Source of the DNA: Candidatus Kapaibacterium sp.
GTDB lineage: Bacteria > Bacteroidota > Ignavibacteria > Kapaibacteriales > Kapaibacteriaceae
Direction: 5' to 3'
Assembly (NCBI GenBank): GCA_025455735.1
Contig: JALOMA010000005.1
Location: 1-32,426 of the forward strand
DNA: 32,426 nt
The translations under genes were made by a program, and so were the position numbers. Shown here in pieces: positions 1-7,226 of the stretch (its first letter is position 1; the number at the start of each line of letters is the position of its first letter). Below the pieces are notes generated by a model that did no database searches, was not told where the DNA came from, and was given only the letters and a program-made list of their open reading frames with translations.

Positions 1-2
1 AT

Positions 3-359
3 CCACGTTTCATGCTTGCAGTCACCTCGTGTGGGCTAGGCACACCTTTTGACGTGTCGTATTCTCATAGCCGCTCCCGTCGTTAACACACATTGGATGA
101 GCGTCATCCTAAACGGAAGGACGCCGGAATGCACTGGGTTAGAATGCTATTCCTCATCTTTTCCTGTTCTGCCGCCGACCGTTGAGAACAATGGACTTCC
201 AGTAATGTCCGTATCGGTATTGTCCACGTATACCGAAACGGATATGGTTGACTGGAGTACGGTGACACACTCGGTGAGCTAGCGATTATCTTTGAGCCTC
301 CTGTGGTCTGGGACGTCGCCAATTCTCACTTGATTTCTCCGCCTACTTCCCAGCTGTAG
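3..359 (+). pseudogene. Possible decayed gene remnant with in-frame stops
   Basis: Frame 3 from position 3 to the TAG at 357-359 reads as fairly ordinary protein but is broken by TAA at 84 and TGA at 183 and 249. The piece from the ATG at 129 begins with a hydrophobic, signal-peptide-like segment (MHWVRMLFLIFSCS). After the second TGA the reading continues as LEYGDTLGELAIIFEPPVVW. Neighbouring genes use TGA as a normal stop, so this is more likely a relic than recoding. Three stops in 119 codons is only moderately fewer than chance, and a different frame is open over 49-282, so the call is weak. I recognise no family. Confidence 0.22.
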
Positions 360-664
360 AATAGATCATGTTGAGGGCCACGTACCAGTCTGAGTGTCAG
401 CATGAGAGGCTACATCGCTATGTGTAGATACAGCCGATGTCGCTTTAGAGGGAATGTGCCTGAGTCTCAATGTCCATTCAATCCTGTCATTGAGTTCCCA
501 TATTTGTCAAGTTCGTGTCATCGATGGAAATACAAGAAACAAGCTATTCTCACTATATCGGATTGGGTCACGTTTCATCGCAGCCTCTGTCCACGATCCA
601 TGAAGGATCCTAGTACGAAGGAATGGATCTATTGCATGCATCAGCTTCCTTGAAAAGAATTAGC

Positions 665-695
665 TTGTCTGTCAACTATTCCCAACCTACTTTTG
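665..695 (+). promoter_or_regulatory. Candidate Bacteroidota-type promoter for the 794 gene
   Basis: A -7 type element TACTTTTG (688-695) fits the TAnnTTTG consensus of the Bacteroidota primary sigma factor. A TTG at 665-667 lies 20 bases upstream, where the -33 element is expected. Transcription would start near 702, giving a leader of about 90 bases before the ATG at 794. Confidence 0.45.
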
Positions 696-793
696 TTTTG
701 GATGTGTCAGAGAGTGACAAAAGAAACTGTCATCTCACAGGCCATAGAACATCTTTTTGCTCTTAACATTGATTCTTTCAAACGGAGGTTCTC

Positions 794-1342
794 ATGAGGA
801 TTGTCGTAGCGTTGGCAGCTAGTGCGCTGCTTCTTGCTTCGTCGATTACGGCCAAAGCCGTGATGCCGCCTGTCACAACAGCAACTACAATTACCGTCGT
901 CAGCCAAGGCAAGCCGTGCACTGGTGACGGCAGCGTCCAGCTACCATATTCCGTGACGTACATTGATGCCGATCTTGGTGACGTTACGCATATAGAGCAC
1001 GTGGCATGCGACGGCACACGCACAATAGTGAGGCCGAATGGTGTCATGGGGAGTTACAATGCCTATTCTACGTTCATGCATTCCGACAACAAGCCTCTGT
1101 TGAGCAGTGGTCCGTCCGGCTCCTTGGTGGTTCTTCTAACAACTCCTGCCAAAATCGAAGTACGTTCTGGTAAGACAGGTACGTTGATTGCGACGTATCC
1201 TTCGTCAGGAAGCGAAGAAGCACTCTACTCTATTCCGTCAAGTGTCCTCAGTGGTTATGCTGATGAACTGATTGTTGTTGACGTCATTCGGACAAGTGAT
1301 AATTCGTACCGCGGTACGGCATCCATTCCATACAAGCCATAA
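794..1342 (+). CDS. Small exported protein of unknown function
   Basis: The 182-residue product begins with a clear signal peptide (MRIVVALAASALLLASSITAKA, cleavage likely after about residue 22). The rest is Thr/Ser/Val-rich and beta-prone, with two Cys residues near positions 42 and 76 that could pair in the periplasm. There is no lipobox, no transmembrane segment after the leader and no T9SS sorting domain, so a soluble periplasmic or secreted protein is likely. The start is well supported by GGAGG ending six bases before the ATG. A candidate promoter sits about 100 bases upstream. I do not recognise the family. It stands alone, with nothing convincing for about 490 bases downstream. Confidence 0.8.
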   Translation: MRIVVALAASALLLASSITAKAVMPPVTTATTITVVSQGKPCTGDGSVQLPYSVTYIDADLGDVTHIEHVACDGTRTIVRPNGVMGSYNAYSTFMHSDNKPLLSSGPSGSLVVLLTTPAKIEVRSGKTGTLIATYPSSGSEEALYSIPSSVLSGYADELIVVDVIRTSDNSYRGTASIPYKP

Positions 1343-1835
1343 CCAACGGTATCGTCTCAGTGGATTCCTTGATGCTTATCCTTAATGGATACGGAGATCG
1401 CAGTGGAATCCACGTTGGTAAAGACTGATGATGATTTCAAAAGACCTAGAGTGTACCTGTTGTTGTGGTATGCCCTACGTATACGGAGCTGAATGATGAT
1501 AGGCCTTCTGCTTTGCATTCTTGACTGTAGAAAGTCTTTCACATAGCGTCGAGTATGCCATTGGTCATGGACGTGTGCGTATGTCTTTCTACGCGCGGTT
1601 CAATGACATCGGCGACGGATTGCTTGTACTGCGCAAGCACACGTTCCTGCAGGTGAACCAGTACAGTAGTACCGAACTGAGTCCTTCTGTTGGCCAGCTT
1701 TTTTTGGCATGTATCCGTAACTGTAGCATCTGGAGTATTGACACCAGGCCCTTTGGCTTGCTTGAGCGCCATGAATATGCACTACGTGGGTAGCTCCTCG
1801 CAATTGCTGTCTTGGTCAGATCGTGTCCATTTGTA
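1343..1835. other. Intergenic gap without a supported gene
   Basis: This 490-base gap separates the tail-to-tail ends of the 794 gene and the minus-strand gene ending at 1836. Open frames at 1521-1793 (plus, 90 codons) and 1539-1772 (minus, 77 codons) overlap each other. Neither has a recognisable motif or a well-placed ribosome binding site. The minus frame is slightly more protein-like and could be a small gene or relic. The left end holds an inverted repeat that may help end transcription. Confidence 0.45.
1360..1413. repeat. Inverted repeat downstream of the 794 gene
   Basis: Perfect 9-base arms GTGGATTCC (1360-1368) and GGAATCCAC (1405-1413) enclose a 36-base spacer. The spacer contains its own 5-bp hairpin, TATCC (1377-1381) and GGATA (1387-1391). 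In RNA this could fold as a stem with an inner stem-loop. There is no T-run after it, so it is not a typical intrinsic terminator. Confidence 0.35.
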
Positions 1836-2393
1836 CTAGAAACTAAACCTCATTCCCGCTGCAACAACGAAACCATTGGAATATAGGGGTTTCGTAGGCA
1901 CCCTATCTGCGGTTGCTCCGGTTCCTGTACCACCAATCTCGAGGAAATATCGTGCATGGTCGGACATAAGAAACTCGAATCCGAAGTGACCATAGCCACC
2001 AGGAATAACGGATTTTTCCGAGAATTCCGTTGAAGGAAACAGCAATATCAAACCGCCCTCTCCATAACAACGAATGGCACCAGCAATGATCGTGCTGTAG
2101 CCAACAATACCTATCCGACCATGATGGTATGGCGTCCAGGTGGTGCGCTCTCGGACAATGTGTTCGAAATATGCAAGAGCGAAGTTGGCCCTAACGGCCA
2201 TTGCCCCGTTCAAGAAAGCTGGCGAAGTAACACTGGCTCCAATGTGAAGATCGCGCTGGATTTGACCGAGAAAAAAGCCAATGGAGGTTCCATTGGCCGT
2301 TTTCTGATCATCGTCTTTAGCGTAGAGAGTGAATGATGTCCATGTCATGCCCGTCACCACAAGGATGAGCAAACGAATGACGATGTTCTTCAT
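1836..2393 (-). CDS. Small outer-membrane beta-barrel-like protein
   Basis: The 185-residue product has an N-terminal signal peptide (about residues 1-25, ending ...FTLYAKD). The mature part is rich in alternating aromatic and glycine-containing strands and ends in ...AAGMRFSF. A terminal aromatic residue after an alternating strand is typical of outer-membrane barrels recognised by the Bam machinery. Its length fits an eight-stranded barrel. The start is supported by GGAG eight bases before the ATG on the minus strand. It lies 18 bases downstream of the VOC-fold gene, so the two are probably cotranscribed. The precise function is unknown. Confidence 0.72.
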   Translation of the reverse strand: MKNIVIRLLILVVTGMTWTSFTLYAKDDDQKTANGTSIGFFLGQIQRDLHIGASVTSPAFLNGAMAVRANFALAYFEHIVRERTTWTPYHHGRIGIVGYSTIIAGAIRCYGEGGLILLFPSTEFSEKSVIPGGYGHFGFEFLMSDHARYFLEIGGTGTGATADRVPTKPLYSNGFVVAAGMRFSF

Positions 2394-2411
2394 GGTTGAT
2401 TCTCCGAAGTG

Positions 2412-2780
2412 TCATGCCACACTATGCAAACCAATGCGGTTACCTTCGCTATCGAGAAACATCCCGATGAAGCCAAATTCTCCGATCGATGTCTTTGGTA
2501 CCAAAACACGACCACCTGCTCCTGCTACTCGATCTAGTTCTGTGGTGATATCCGCAGACGCAAAATAGATGGTGACTCCATCCGCACTTACAGTGTTGTC
2601 GGGAGAATGAACAAGTGCGCCGGATGCACCAGGCAACGCACTGTCTCCGTTGAACATGTGCATGCGCGTTGTTCCCATGTCGATGAACTGAAAGGTGCTG
2701 CCAAAGACAGCCTCATAGAAGGACTTTGCACGGTCCAGGTCCGCAGCTGCAATCTCAAACCAAACAACGGGATTTACCAC
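2412..2780 (-). CDS. VOC (glyoxalase/bleomycin-resistance fold) family protein
   Basis: A 122-residue protein of the vicinal-oxygen-chelate superfamily. It opens with NPVVWFEIAAADLDRAKSFY and ends FLDSEGNRIGLHS, the usual first-strand and last-strand signatures of a single VOC unit with two beta-alpha-beta-beta-beta modules. The reaction cannot be deduced; members include glyoxalase-like and antibiotic-binding proteins. I chose the GTG at 2780 because GGAGAG lies six bases upstream and the length matches the family. An in-frame ATG at 2846 would add 22 residues lacking family resemblance. A perfect palindrome at 2848-2865 lies about 68 bases upstream of the chosen start, after the regulator gene, so this gene may be the regulator's target. 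Confidence 0.85.
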   Translation of the reverse strand: MVNPVVWFEIAAADLDRAKSFYEAVFGSTFQFIDMGTTRMHMFNGDSALPGASGALVHSPDNTVSADGVTIYFASADITTELDRVAGAGGRVLVPKTSIGEFGFIGMFLDSEGNRIGLHSVA

Positions 2781-2847
2781 TGACGTCTCTCCAAGGAATG
2801 TAGGGAAGATGTTTCGGGACGAAACTAGTCCTTGGTTGGCAATCATC

Positions 2848-2865
2848 TCTTGCCAATTGGCAAGA
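2848..2865. promoter_or_regulatory. Perfect 18-bp palindrome, candidate operator
   Basis: TCTTGCCAATTGGCAAGA is a perfect, uninterrupted palindrome. It lies between the stop of the Crp/Fnr-like regulator (2881) and the start of the VOC gene (2780). It lacks a loop and a T-run, so it does not resemble a terminator. Its symmetry and placement suit a homodimeric regulator, with the adjacent Crp-like protein the obvious candidate. Binding itself is inference. Confidence 0.5.
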
Positions 2866-2880
2866 AATACCCACCCCGTT

Positions 2881-3483
2881 CTATGGGAGTTCGGCGCGAA
2901 TTCTGCTCAATGAGCTTTCCGTGATCCCCAAGTACGTCGCTATCATTTTGAGTGGCGCAGACTGAATGATGGCCGGATGACGTTCAATGAGTTGAAGATA
3001 CCGTTCCTTTGCTGTCAGGGTAATCATGTCAAGTGTTCGCATGCGGCTACGAAGATGTTCCGATGTAAACCATAAGCGACCCCATTCAGCCACTTCATGA
3101 GAGTGTTCAAAGATGGATGCGAAATCGCTTGCCAAAATGCGCAGTACCGAACACGGTGTCAGCGTTACCATCCGCTCACGTGCGGGAGTTCCCATAAACA
3201 CGGAAACGCAATCAATGACAATGTCACCAGGAGTGAAGAATGCCGTCGTGATTTCTCTTCCGTCGCTATTTGTTGCCGTGCTGGCGACAAGTCCGTCAAT
3301 GAGACAGCAATAATCATGAGCCATCATACCAACAGTACCCAGACCGTGGTGTTTTGGCAGATGCTCCACGGAGTGCAAGGCGACAAGAGCATCGTAGGTC
3401 GCACTCGAAAAAAGGGCAGGATTGTAGAAACGATGGAGCTCCTCCGCAATGGCGGGGCGCACGGAAGAGACATTTCGTGTCAT
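2881..3483 (-). CDS. Crp/Fnr-type transcriptional regulator
   Basis: The 200-residue product has the length and layout of a Crp/Fnr regulator: an N-terminal cyclic-nucleotide-binding-like beta domain (about residues 15-120, with ITTAFFTPGDIVIDCVSVF resembling the effector-domain core), a dimerisation helix, then a C-terminal winged helix-turn-helix. The last residues, KMIATYLGITESSLSRIRAELP, form a typical recognition helix ending almost at the stop, as in Bacteroidota Crp-like proteins. The Arg/Ser pair that contacts cAMP in true Crp is not evident, so the ligand is unknown. The ATG overlaps the porD-like stop by four bases (ATGA), indicating translational coupling. It precedes a palindrome and the VOC gene. 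Confidence 0.82.
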   Translation of the reverse strand: MTRNVSSVRPAIAEELHRFYNPALFSSATYDALVALHSVEHLPKHHGLGTVGMMAHDYCCLIDGLVASTATNSDGREITTAFFTPGDIVIDCVSVFMGTPARERMVTLTPCSVLRILASDFASIFEHSHEVAEWGRLWFTSEHLRSRMRTLDMITLTAKERYLQLIERHPAIIQSAPLKMIATYLGITESSLSRIRAELP

Positions 3484-4379
3484 TGACCGGACTTTGCCTG
3501 TTCGTAGACCTGAGTGTTACCGGGGTCAAGGAATCGAAGGCTGGACCAAACGTCGTCGCCTTTATAGCCCCTGAAAAGGTCGGCTATCTCGAGATGCTTG
3601 GCGTCAAAGAACGCTTGGATAATGACGCTTCGGTTGGAGATCTTCTCTCGTTTGAAGCGTGCCATGTCATCCAACACCACAGCCATGGCCTTTCGCCCTT
3701 CCGTCTTGTTGGTGGCATATTGGTCCACGGCGTCATGATAGTCGAAGAGGAGTCGTCGGAAGGTACTATAGCGTAAGTCGAGGTATTCCGTGATCAAGGA
3801 CATCCGTGTGAACTCGCCTGGTTGAAAGAACGCCGCGAAAGCCTTTACCCCAGCGCCATTACCCAGTTGAGCGATATTGTATGCTGTCTTGTAAGCCTCC
3901 GTGCCACCCAAGTCATCATAGGTGTCCATGTCCAAACCAATAGCAATAAGGGCATAGAAGTCAAGCACGCTTGTGAATTCATCGTAGCGCGTTGACTGGA
4001 ACGTCAGCTGTGGGGTAAAGCTCCACTCGAAGCTCCACTCGGGTTCATTTATTCTCAACAGAGCTGCCCCGCTGCTAGGTTGATTATTAACCAACCGTTT
4101 GCTCACAATAGCCATGCGAGCTCTAAAGCGGTTCCCCGTACGGCCCAACATCCAGATCGTCACGTCAAACGGGATTTTTTCTCCATCCCAGTCCTGGCCC
4201 GTGTACCGCTGGCCATTGAGGTACGTCCGCACATCGTTTGCCATGTTCTGAATCTCCATGGCTTGATCGCGGTCAAGGGCCTGTGTGTTCACCATGACCG
4301 TTGCTTCCAGCTCCTGACCGCTCGCCACTACGCTGGTACAAAGGGCAAGAAATACTGCAGCCGTTACGAATCGCCACAT
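3480..4379 (-). CDS. porD: PorD-like protein (DUF4835), type IX secretion associated
   Basis: The 299-residue exported protein matches the PorD/DUF4835 pattern from memory: a signal peptide (about 1-20), an early LEATVMVNTQAL strand, a central WSFEWSFTPQLTFQ...YDEFTSVLDFYALIAIGLD block followed by DTYDDLGG, and a late helical region with FRRLLFDYHDAVDQ. These correspond to the family's conserved 'Lta.laFYayiilGlD.Dsf...GG' and 'YHr.glD' segments. PorD is linked to the T9SS apparatus in Bacteroidota, and four proteins in this window carry T9SS sorting tails, which fits. GGAG stands close before the ATG on the minus strand. It is first in a minus-strand run with the Crp-like regulator, overlapping it by four bases. 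Confidence 0.8.
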   Translation of the reverse strand: MWRFVTAAVFLALCTSVVASGQELEATVMVNTQALDRDQAMEIQNMANDVRTYLNGQRYTGQDWDGEKIPFDVTIWMLGRTGNRFRARMAIVSKRLVNNQPSSGAALLRINEPEWSFEWSFTPQLTFQSTRYDEFTSVLDFYALIAIGLDMDTYDDLGGTEAYKTAYNIAQLGNGAGVKAFAAFFQPGEFTRMSLITEYLDLRYSTFRRLLFDYHDAVDQYATNKTEGRKAMAVVLDDMARFKREKISNRSVIIQAFFDAKHLEIADLFRGYKGDDVWSSLRFLDPGNTQVYEQAKSGQ

Positions 4380-4500
4380 GAGAGTCTCCGCTATATCATG
4401 TTGATAATCGGGTGAATTTAGCGCTTCTGGACGGTATGACAGGTGTGGACGTTGTCACTAGCATCCGTCACGTTGCAGCCATGGTGCATCACGGAGTACC

Positions 4501-5259
4501 ATGCTCATCATTGTGATTCTCTTGATGCTGGCAGCCACCCTGCTTCATGCCCAAAGCGTGTGGACGTCACTGCGGACTCCTCTGCCCGACGCATTCTCCG
4601 TTCCGAACGTCGAGTTCCCCCTGACATGTCTCAACCTTCCGGACTCCTCGCTCGACTTGGCTGTTGCGCCTCTGTCATATGGGCTTCCTTCCGTTTGGCA
4701 GGGAACGTCTGTCTTCACGATTGGTGGATTTCCCGTCGGGCTGACGTCGTCGCACGTGGGAGCATGGACGGAATTCGGTGCAGGAGTGGTCCTGTCCGAT
4801 ACCATCCAGGACGATCTTCACGCTGCCATGGCACCTTCCATACAGGCTGGCGGGGCGCGTGGATTCTCGTGGTCGGCCACCATACGGTTGCATGCAGGTC
4901 TGCAATGGAAGCTCAACGACATCACCACGCTCGGACTTACGGTCCAAAACACGACGTTGATACGTTGGGCTGGGCAGAGGCCAGTCCCCCCGTTGATTCG
5001 GTTTGCCGGAGCATGGGCGTTCAATGATTGGAACTTCCATGCGGGAATTTCCATGATAGCAGGCTTTGGACTATCCGTTACTGCCATCGCCTCAACAGCT
5101 GTTCATCCTCACGTCCTGTTGTTAGGAGGGCTCGAAACGCTCCCCGGTTCCCTTCGTGCTGGGATAGCTCTGCAGGTGCCACATCCTTGCTCACTTGTTC
5201 TCGACTATCTCGTTGGTATCGGCTTTCGTCCCATGGTGCTTACGAGGATTTCCTTGTGA
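4501..5259 (+). CDS. Exported, probable outer-membrane protein
   Basis: The 252-residue protein starts with a signal peptide (MLIIVILLMLAATLLHAQS, cleavage likely after Ala-Gln). The rest alternates hydrophobic and polar residues with many Gly, Thr and Ser, for example WSATIRLHAGLQWKLNDITTLGLTVQNTT, and ends GIGFRPMVLTRISL. This is the texture of a beta-barrel or beta-rich surface protein. GGAG lies just before the ATG. The TGA stop overlaps the ATG of the next gene by one base (TGATG), so the two are likely translated together. It is divergent from the porD-like gene across a 121-base gap. Weak resemblance to PorP/PorV-type barrels is a guess. Confidence 0.72.
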   Translation: MLIIVILLMLAATLLHAQSVWTSLRTPLPDAFSVPNVEFPLTCLNLPDSSLDLAVAPLSYGLPSVWQGTSVFTIGGFPVGLTSSHVGAWTEFGAGVVLSDTIQDDLHAAMAPSIQAGGARGFSWSATIRLHAGLQWKLNDITTLGLTVQNTTLIRWAGQRPVPPLIRFAGAWAFNDWNFHAGISMIAGFGLSVTAIASTAVHPHVLLLGGLETLPGSLRAGIALQVPHPCSLVLDYLVGIGFRPMVLTRISL

Positions 5260-7226
5260 TGGTGTTGTCAATACACGTGTGGGGAATCGTTGCGGTAGTT
5301 CTTGCAGTGTTTTGCTCCCATTCGACCTCAGCCCAGGACTTGGATGCGCTGGAAACCTATCGTCATGCACCCCTATGCTTACGAACGTGCAGCAAAGAGG
5401 AACTGGAGGCTATTCCCGGATTTTCCTGGCCCCTTTCGGGAAGGCTGCTCGCAATAGTGCGCAATGACTCTACTACAACCATCGACAGAATCGCCGACAC
5501 GTTGTGCCTGACCATCGCCCAGAGAATTCTCCTGCACGCCTGCACTACCCTTGATTGTTGGCAGGGGGCCCCGGCAATCCTTATGGCCTCCTGGAGAGGG
5601 AGCACCAGGCTGACGGAGATTGCCGCAACGCAGGACTCCCTCTGGCTTGGGCCAGCGACAGATGCCACTCTGAGAGCCGATGTGCGCTATGGAACCCACC
5701 GTCTGGCCCTCGTAGCAGCGCGAGCAGCCGGCGAGCCCCAACTCGTGGAGCACATCGGTGGCTCACTGGCTATTGATGCCTCGATCCTGCTCCCTTGCGC
5801 CGCAACTGTGCTGGTTGGCGACTTTTCGCCGTCGTTCGGACAAGGCCTGGTATTCGGTACGGCGGCGGATGTACGCGGCCCCTGGACCTCTGCATTGGCA
5901 CCACGTACTATGGATGTTGCCGTGCGTCCATGGACGTCCGCGCAACGATATGGTGGCCTTCGCGGAGGCGCTCTCGTTGTATCGATAGGTAGCCTGCACG
6001 GCTCCCTCGCCACGTCGCGAAGGAACCTCATTGGGACTATTCGTACCGATGAATCTGGGGAATACGCTTCAGCTATCGATCGGGTCATGGCGCGACGCAC
6101 ACTGGCAGAGCGCACGCGAACCAACATAGCGGAACACATCGATATGGCTACCGTTGGCATGACATTGGGAAAAACACGAGTTGACCTCCTTGCAGCCAAG
6201 TTCCACTACAGTGTAGAGCTGCGAAGTACGGCCGCGTCCGTGCTTCCTGGGAGGGGGGGCACCTTCGTTGCGGCCTCTCTTAGCACACCAATACGTGGGA
6301 GTATGTTCGGTGGCGAAATAGCTCGCGGAGCAGAAGGCGATATTGCCATTGCTGCAGGCTGGACCAAACAATGGACTGGTGCAAAGACTATCCTTGCGCT
6401 TCGATGCATACCTGCTGCGTACAGAGCGCCGTATGCCGCCACCCGAACGGACGCCACAGCTGTTTCGAACGAAGTTGGAGTAACCCTGGGCGCTACAGTG
6501 CGGTTCCCGGACGGCCGATGTGATGCCGTGGCGGATGTGCGCCAAACACATGACAGAACGTATGGGGTACCAGCACGCGTGTTTGGGATGACGTTTGACT
6601 GTCTCGGGACGGTGCGTCTGGGGCATGCTACCATGGTAGGCTGGAGAGTATTCTGGGAACGTGAGACCGATGGCCAACGGGACAGCATGTTGGGACGAAC
6701 GATTGCCACACAACGCGAACGCTTACGGTGCCGTTTGGATGCCGCAAAGCGGGTGACAGGGCCCCTTTCCCTACGAATTCGGTTGGATGTGGGCAGAGTT
6801 TCTTGGGATGTTCTCCGCCCTACGGAGCTTGGTCTGGCCCTCACGACGTCCGCACGGTACGTTGGACCACGCATAAGCATCGGTGTACAGTGGAGCGTGT
6901 TTAGCACCGACAGTTATGAAAGTGCCATCACTGTGGGAGAAGTCACCATGCCTGGTACGCTGCGGTCAGTGGCCTTTATTGGCGCTGGATCACGAATGGC
7001 CACCACCGTTCGAATGCGTATCGTGGATCATCTGGACGTGTACGGAGCACTAACAAACGCACAGCGGATGGACGTTCAACGGATGGGGAGTGGCCCAACC
7101 GAAACGGCTGGGCCACGGGATGTACGTATCAGCCTAGGAGTTGTCGTTCGAATTCAACGAGACCCACCGACGAATTTCCTGAGGAGCGTCCTTGTTGATG
7201 ATGAGGCGGGCACCGGGCTGGAATGA
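5259..7226 (+). CDS. Helix-hairpin-helix protein with C-terminal barrel-like region
   Basis: The 655-residue product has a signal peptide (MVLSIHVWGIVAVVLAVF...STSAQ), then a helix-hairpin-helix-like module (about 40-105, CSKEELEAIPGFSWPLSGRLLAI resembling the ComEA-type 'eELlaLPGi...A..Ii'). A long Gly/Thr/Val/Arg-rich region of alternating strands follows, ending DVRISLGVVVRIQR. Similar HHH-plus-barrel proteins are common unannotated genes in Bacteroidota; the exported HHH may bind DNA or protein. I start at the ATG overlapping the preceding stop because the upstream in-frame extension to 5028 only shadows that gene. The last 31 codons run antisense over the NADH dehydrogenase gene, and the final 20 or so residues are not barrel-like, suggesting a lost original stop. 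Confidence 0.78.
   Translation: MVLSIHVWGIVAVVLAVFCSHSTSAQDLDALETYRHAPLCLRTCSKEELEAIPGFSWPLSGRLLAIVRNDSTTTIDRIADTLCLTIAQRILLHACTTLDCWQGAPAILMASWRGSTRLTEIAATQDSLWLGPATDATLRADVRYGTHRLALVAARAAGEPQLVEHIGGSLAIDASILLPCAATVLVGDFSPSFGQGLVFGTAADVRGPWTSALAPRTMDVAVRPWTSAQRYGGLRGGALVVSIGSLHGSLATSRRNLIGTIRTDESGEYASAIDRVMARRTLAERTRTNIAEHIDMATVGMTLGKTRVDLLAAKFHYSVELRSTAASVLPGRGGTFVAASLSTPIRGSMFGGEIARGAEGDIAIAAGWTKQWTGAKTILALRCIPAAYRAPYAATRTDATAVSNEVGVTLGATVRFPDGRCDAVADVRQTHDRTYGVPARVFGMTFDCLGTVRLGHATMVGWRVFWERETDGQRDSMLGRTIATQRERLRCRLDAAKRVTGPLSLRIRLDVGRVSWDVLRPTELGLALTTSARYVGPRISIGVQWSVFSTDSYESAITVGEVTMPGTLRSVAFIGAGSRMATTVRMRIVDHLDVYGALTNAQRMDVQRMGSGPTETAGPRDVRISLGVVVRIQRDPPTNFLRSVLVDDEAGTGLE

Larger units (their letters stand above)
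1..790. other. Leading stretch with no confident gene
   Basis: I see no intact gene in the first roughly 790 bases. Short open frames exist on both strands, but none has a convincing ribosome binding site, signal peptide or recognisable motif. Two pieces read like decayed coding DNA: frame 3 over positions 3-359, and frame 2 from about 480 to 667, where a protein-like stretch ends after a stop near 602. The last 100 bases hold a candidate promoter and leader for the exported-protein gene at 794. No RNA gene is visible. Confidence 0.5.

Noticed and set aside
49-282. TTG-started plus-strand open frame of 77 codons
   Set aside because: No ribosome site or motif, and a competing frame over the same DNA looks at least as protein-like.
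129-359. TGA recoded as Trp or as a readthrough codon
   Set aside because: Neighbouring genes clearly end with TGA, for example at ATGA overlaps, and the stretch also has an upstream TAA; decay is simpler.
402-653. 83-codon plus-strand frame rich in Cys, Arg and Trp
   Set aside because: Composition resembles an off-frame reading; no ribosome site and no family resemblance.
1521-1793. Opposed small frames (plus 90 codons, minus 77 codons at 1539-1772)
   Set aside because: They overlap each other, neither has motifs or a well-placed ribosome site, so neither is listed as a gene.
5028-5258. Longer start for the HHH/barrel gene
   Set aside because: The extension lies wholly inside the upstream gene, and a signal peptide begins at the ATG at 5259.
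6069-6907. Antisense frames of 214 and 233 codons in the HHH/barrel gene
   Set aside because: Arg/Ser/Cys-rich shadow composition without leader or motifs; the sense frame has a signal peptide and domains.
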